This document shows, piece by piece, positions 11,209 through 12,374 of a stretch of 12,374 nucleotides of DNA. Position numbers and translations under genes: made by a program. This DNA comes from Thermoplasmata archaeon (GTDB lineage: Archaea; Thermoplasmatota; Thermoplasmata; Lutacidiplasmatales; UBA184). The stretch lies in assembly GCA_030044475.1 (NCBI GenBank), contig JASHVP010000016.1:1-12374 (forward strand), read 5' to 3'. The notes under the pieces are model-generated. The model was not told where the DNA came from. It saw nothing but the letters and a program-made list of their open reading frames with translations, and made no database searches. Numbering within the stretch: position 1 is the first letter of the stretch; each line of letters opens with the position of its first letter.

Positions 11209-12374
11209 ATGGATTACACGCTCATCATCTTCGCAATCGTACTCGTGCTCGTCGTCCTGCTGGTGCTGCTCACGCGGATGATCTACACGATCCTCCCGTA
11301 CCAGCAGGGGATCGTGACCCTGCTGGGGTCGTACAAGCGGATCCTGAACCCGGGGTTCAACATGGTGAGCCCCCTCGCGGTCGTCCTGAAGCTCGACCTG
11401 CGGACCCAGGTCCTCGAGGTCCCCCGGCAGGAAGTGATCACGAAGGACAACTCGCCGACGAACGTCGACGCGATCATCTACATCAAGGTGGTCGACGCGC
11501 CGAAGGCGATCTTCCAGGTCCAGGACTACCACGTCGCGACGGTCGCCCTCGCCCAGACGACGCTTCGGTCGATCATCGGCGACATGGAGCTCGACGAGGT
11601 GCTCTACAACCGCGAGCGGATCAACACCCGGCTGCGGGACATCCTCGACGAGGCGACCGACAAGTGGGGGGTCCGCGTCGAGGCGGTCGAGATCAAGGAG
11701 GTCGACCCCGTCGGGCCCGTCAAGGCCGCCATGGAGGAACAGACGGCGGCCGAGCGGCAGCGGCGCGCCGCCGTGCTGCGCGCCGACGGGGAGAAGCGCA
11801 GCGCCATCCTCGTCGCCGAGGGCCAGAAGCGGTCCCGGATCCTGCAGGCCGAAGGGGTCCGGCAGTCGCAGATCCTCGAGGCGGAGGGGGCCCGGGTCGC
11901 GACGATCCTCCAGGCCCAGGGCGAGTCCCAGCGGCTGCGGATCCTCTCCCTCGGGGCCGGCGTCCTGGACGCGAAGGCGCTGACGGTCCTCTCGCTGGAC
12001 ACCGTCGCGAAGGTCGGCGACGGGCAGGCGACGAAGATCCTCTTCCCGTTCGAGTTCTCGCGGCTCGTCGAGGGCGCGAGCGAGTACATGGGATCGAGCC
12101 GCCAGGTCCCGGACCGCACCCTCAACACGCTCGACGACCTCGAGGCGCGGATCGGTTCGATGGACAACATCCTGGGCCCCATCCCGAAGCAGGAGGAGCT
12201 CCTGACGGAGATCCGGACGATCGAGGAGGAGATCAAGGCCGAGACCGACGAGTCGACCTCGATCGCCGGGGGGTACGGGGGGAAGAGCCGCCCGTCGACC
12301 CCGGACCTTCCCGACGCCGACGCGATCGCCCCGCCGCCCGCGGGCACCGCGGGCCGCAGCCGCGGTCCGGCCGC
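11209..12374 (+). CDS. SPFH/stomatin-like (slipin) membrane protein, 3' truncated by window edge
   Basis: 388 complete codons from ATG at 11209 with no stop before the window end. An N-terminal transmembrane helix (about 3-23, YTLIIFAIVLVLVVLLVLLT) is followed by the SPFH domain. Landmarks are LPYQQGIVTLLGSYKRILNP, NMVSPL, RTQVLEVPRQEVITKDN, VDAIIYIKVVDAPKAIFQV and QTTLRSIIGDMELDEVLYNR, all typical of slipins/stomatins. Then GVRVEAVEIKEVDP leads into a long helix with five 11-12-residue repeats (189-244, consensus ILxAEGxxxSx). After this comes a conserved-looking segment TVAKVGDGQATKILFPFEFS and a further acidic helix (about 305-345). A Gly/Pro/Ala-rich tail runs to the edge, longer than in a minimal stomatin. 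SPFH proteins oligomerise at the membrane and form microdomains; the adjacent NfeD is the usual partner. Confidence 0.93.
   Translation, partial: MDYTLIIFAIVLVLVVLLVLLTRMIYTILPYQQGIVTLLGSYKRILNPGFNMVSPLAVVLKLDLRTQVLEVPRQEVITKDNSPTNVDAIIYIKVVDAPKAIFQVQDYHVATVALAQTTLRSIIGDMELDEVLYNRERINTRLRDILDEATDKWGVRVEAVEIKEVDPVGPVKAAMEEQTAAERQRRAAVLRADGEKRSAILVAEGQKRSRILQAEGVRQSQILEAEGARVATILQAQGESQRLRILSLGAGVLDAKALTVLSLDTVAKVGDGQATKILFPFEFSRLVEGASEYMGSSRQVPDRTLNTLDDLEARIGSMDNILGPIPKQEELLTEIRTIEEEIKAETDESTSIAGGYGGKSRPSTPDLPDADAIAPPPAGTAGRSRGPA
11773..11940 (+). repeat. Five tandem 33-36-nt coding repeats (ILxAEGxxxSx) in the SPFH gene
   Basis: Successive units start at 11773, 11806, 11839, 11872 and 11905. 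They encode VLRADGEKRSA, ILVAEGQKRSR, ILQAEGVRQSQ, ILEAEGARVAT and ILQAQGESQRLR. The first four are exactly 11 residues, the last 12. This hendecad pattern predicts a long, slightly right-handed coiled coil for oligomerisation. Confidence 0.8.

Noticed and set aside
10354..11532. Minus-strand 392-codon frame opposite peptidase, NfeD and SPFH
   Set aside because: Asp/Arg/His-rich shadow with no domain, running against three supported plus-strand genes.
1..12374. Defence system, mobile element, CRISPR array, integrase or phage genes
   Set aside because: None seen. The genes are mostly core archaeal housekeeping functions with uniform base composition by eye, and no spaced repeat array or terminal inverted repeats were noticed.

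Overview
This window looks like a piece of a GC-rich archaeal chromosome. The evidence is the gene content: FEN1, the small primase subunit PriS, a RIO1-type kinase next to a two-KH protein, a PAC2-type proteasome chaperone, an archaeal-type riboflavin reductase and an FtsZ/tubulin-like GTPase. Several genes also have a short TATA-like box about 24-35 nt before the start codon, and some appear leaderless. FtsZ-family division genes together with folate-dependent formiminotransferase-cyclodeaminase suggest a euryarchaeal lineage, perhaps a GC-rich Thermoplasmatota. That placement is inference only. No mobile element, CRISPR array, tRNA or rRNA was seen. Coding density is very high and no gene-free gap exceeds about 130 bases.

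Layout, left to right. At 3-1443 (+) lie a 5'-truncated tandem ribbon-helix-helix protein and a divergent FtsZ-like GTPase that lacks the FtsZ C-terminal domain. At 1527-1694 (+) is a 55-residue two-helix membrane protein. At 1711-2529 (-) is a PAC2-family chaperone ending in Met-Tyr-Arg, a proteasome-docking (HbYX) type tail. At 2623-5850 (+) is a tight operon of FEN1, fused glutamate formiminotransferase/cyclodeaminase and the riboflavin-pathway reductase. At 5888-6268 (+) is a four-helix membrane protein, and at 6330-7337 (+) a fumarylacetoacetase-family enzyme.

From 9903 down to 7270 (-) runs an operon RIO1 kinase > KH protein > PriS, with a 4-nt overlap and a 4-nt gap. The end of priS overlaps the end of the fumarylacetoacetase-family gene by 68 bp. 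At 10029-10592 (+) is a putative zinc peptidase with HExxHxxGxxD, divergent from RIO1. At 10651-12374 (+) is an NfeD/SPFH (stomatin-like) membrane pair; the SPFH gene runs off the right edge.

Functional themes are cell division control (RHH plus FtsZ-like), DNA replication (FEN1, PriS), small-subunit ribosome maturation (RIO1, KH), proteasome biology (PAC2) and membrane microdomain organisation (NfeD/SPFH). The most unusual locus is the left edge. There a degenerate FtsZ-type GTPase domain with a proline-rich tail in place of the polymerisation/activation domain follows a two-RHH protein. This recalls, but does not match exactly, the haloarchaeal pairing of RHH regulators with ftsZ2.
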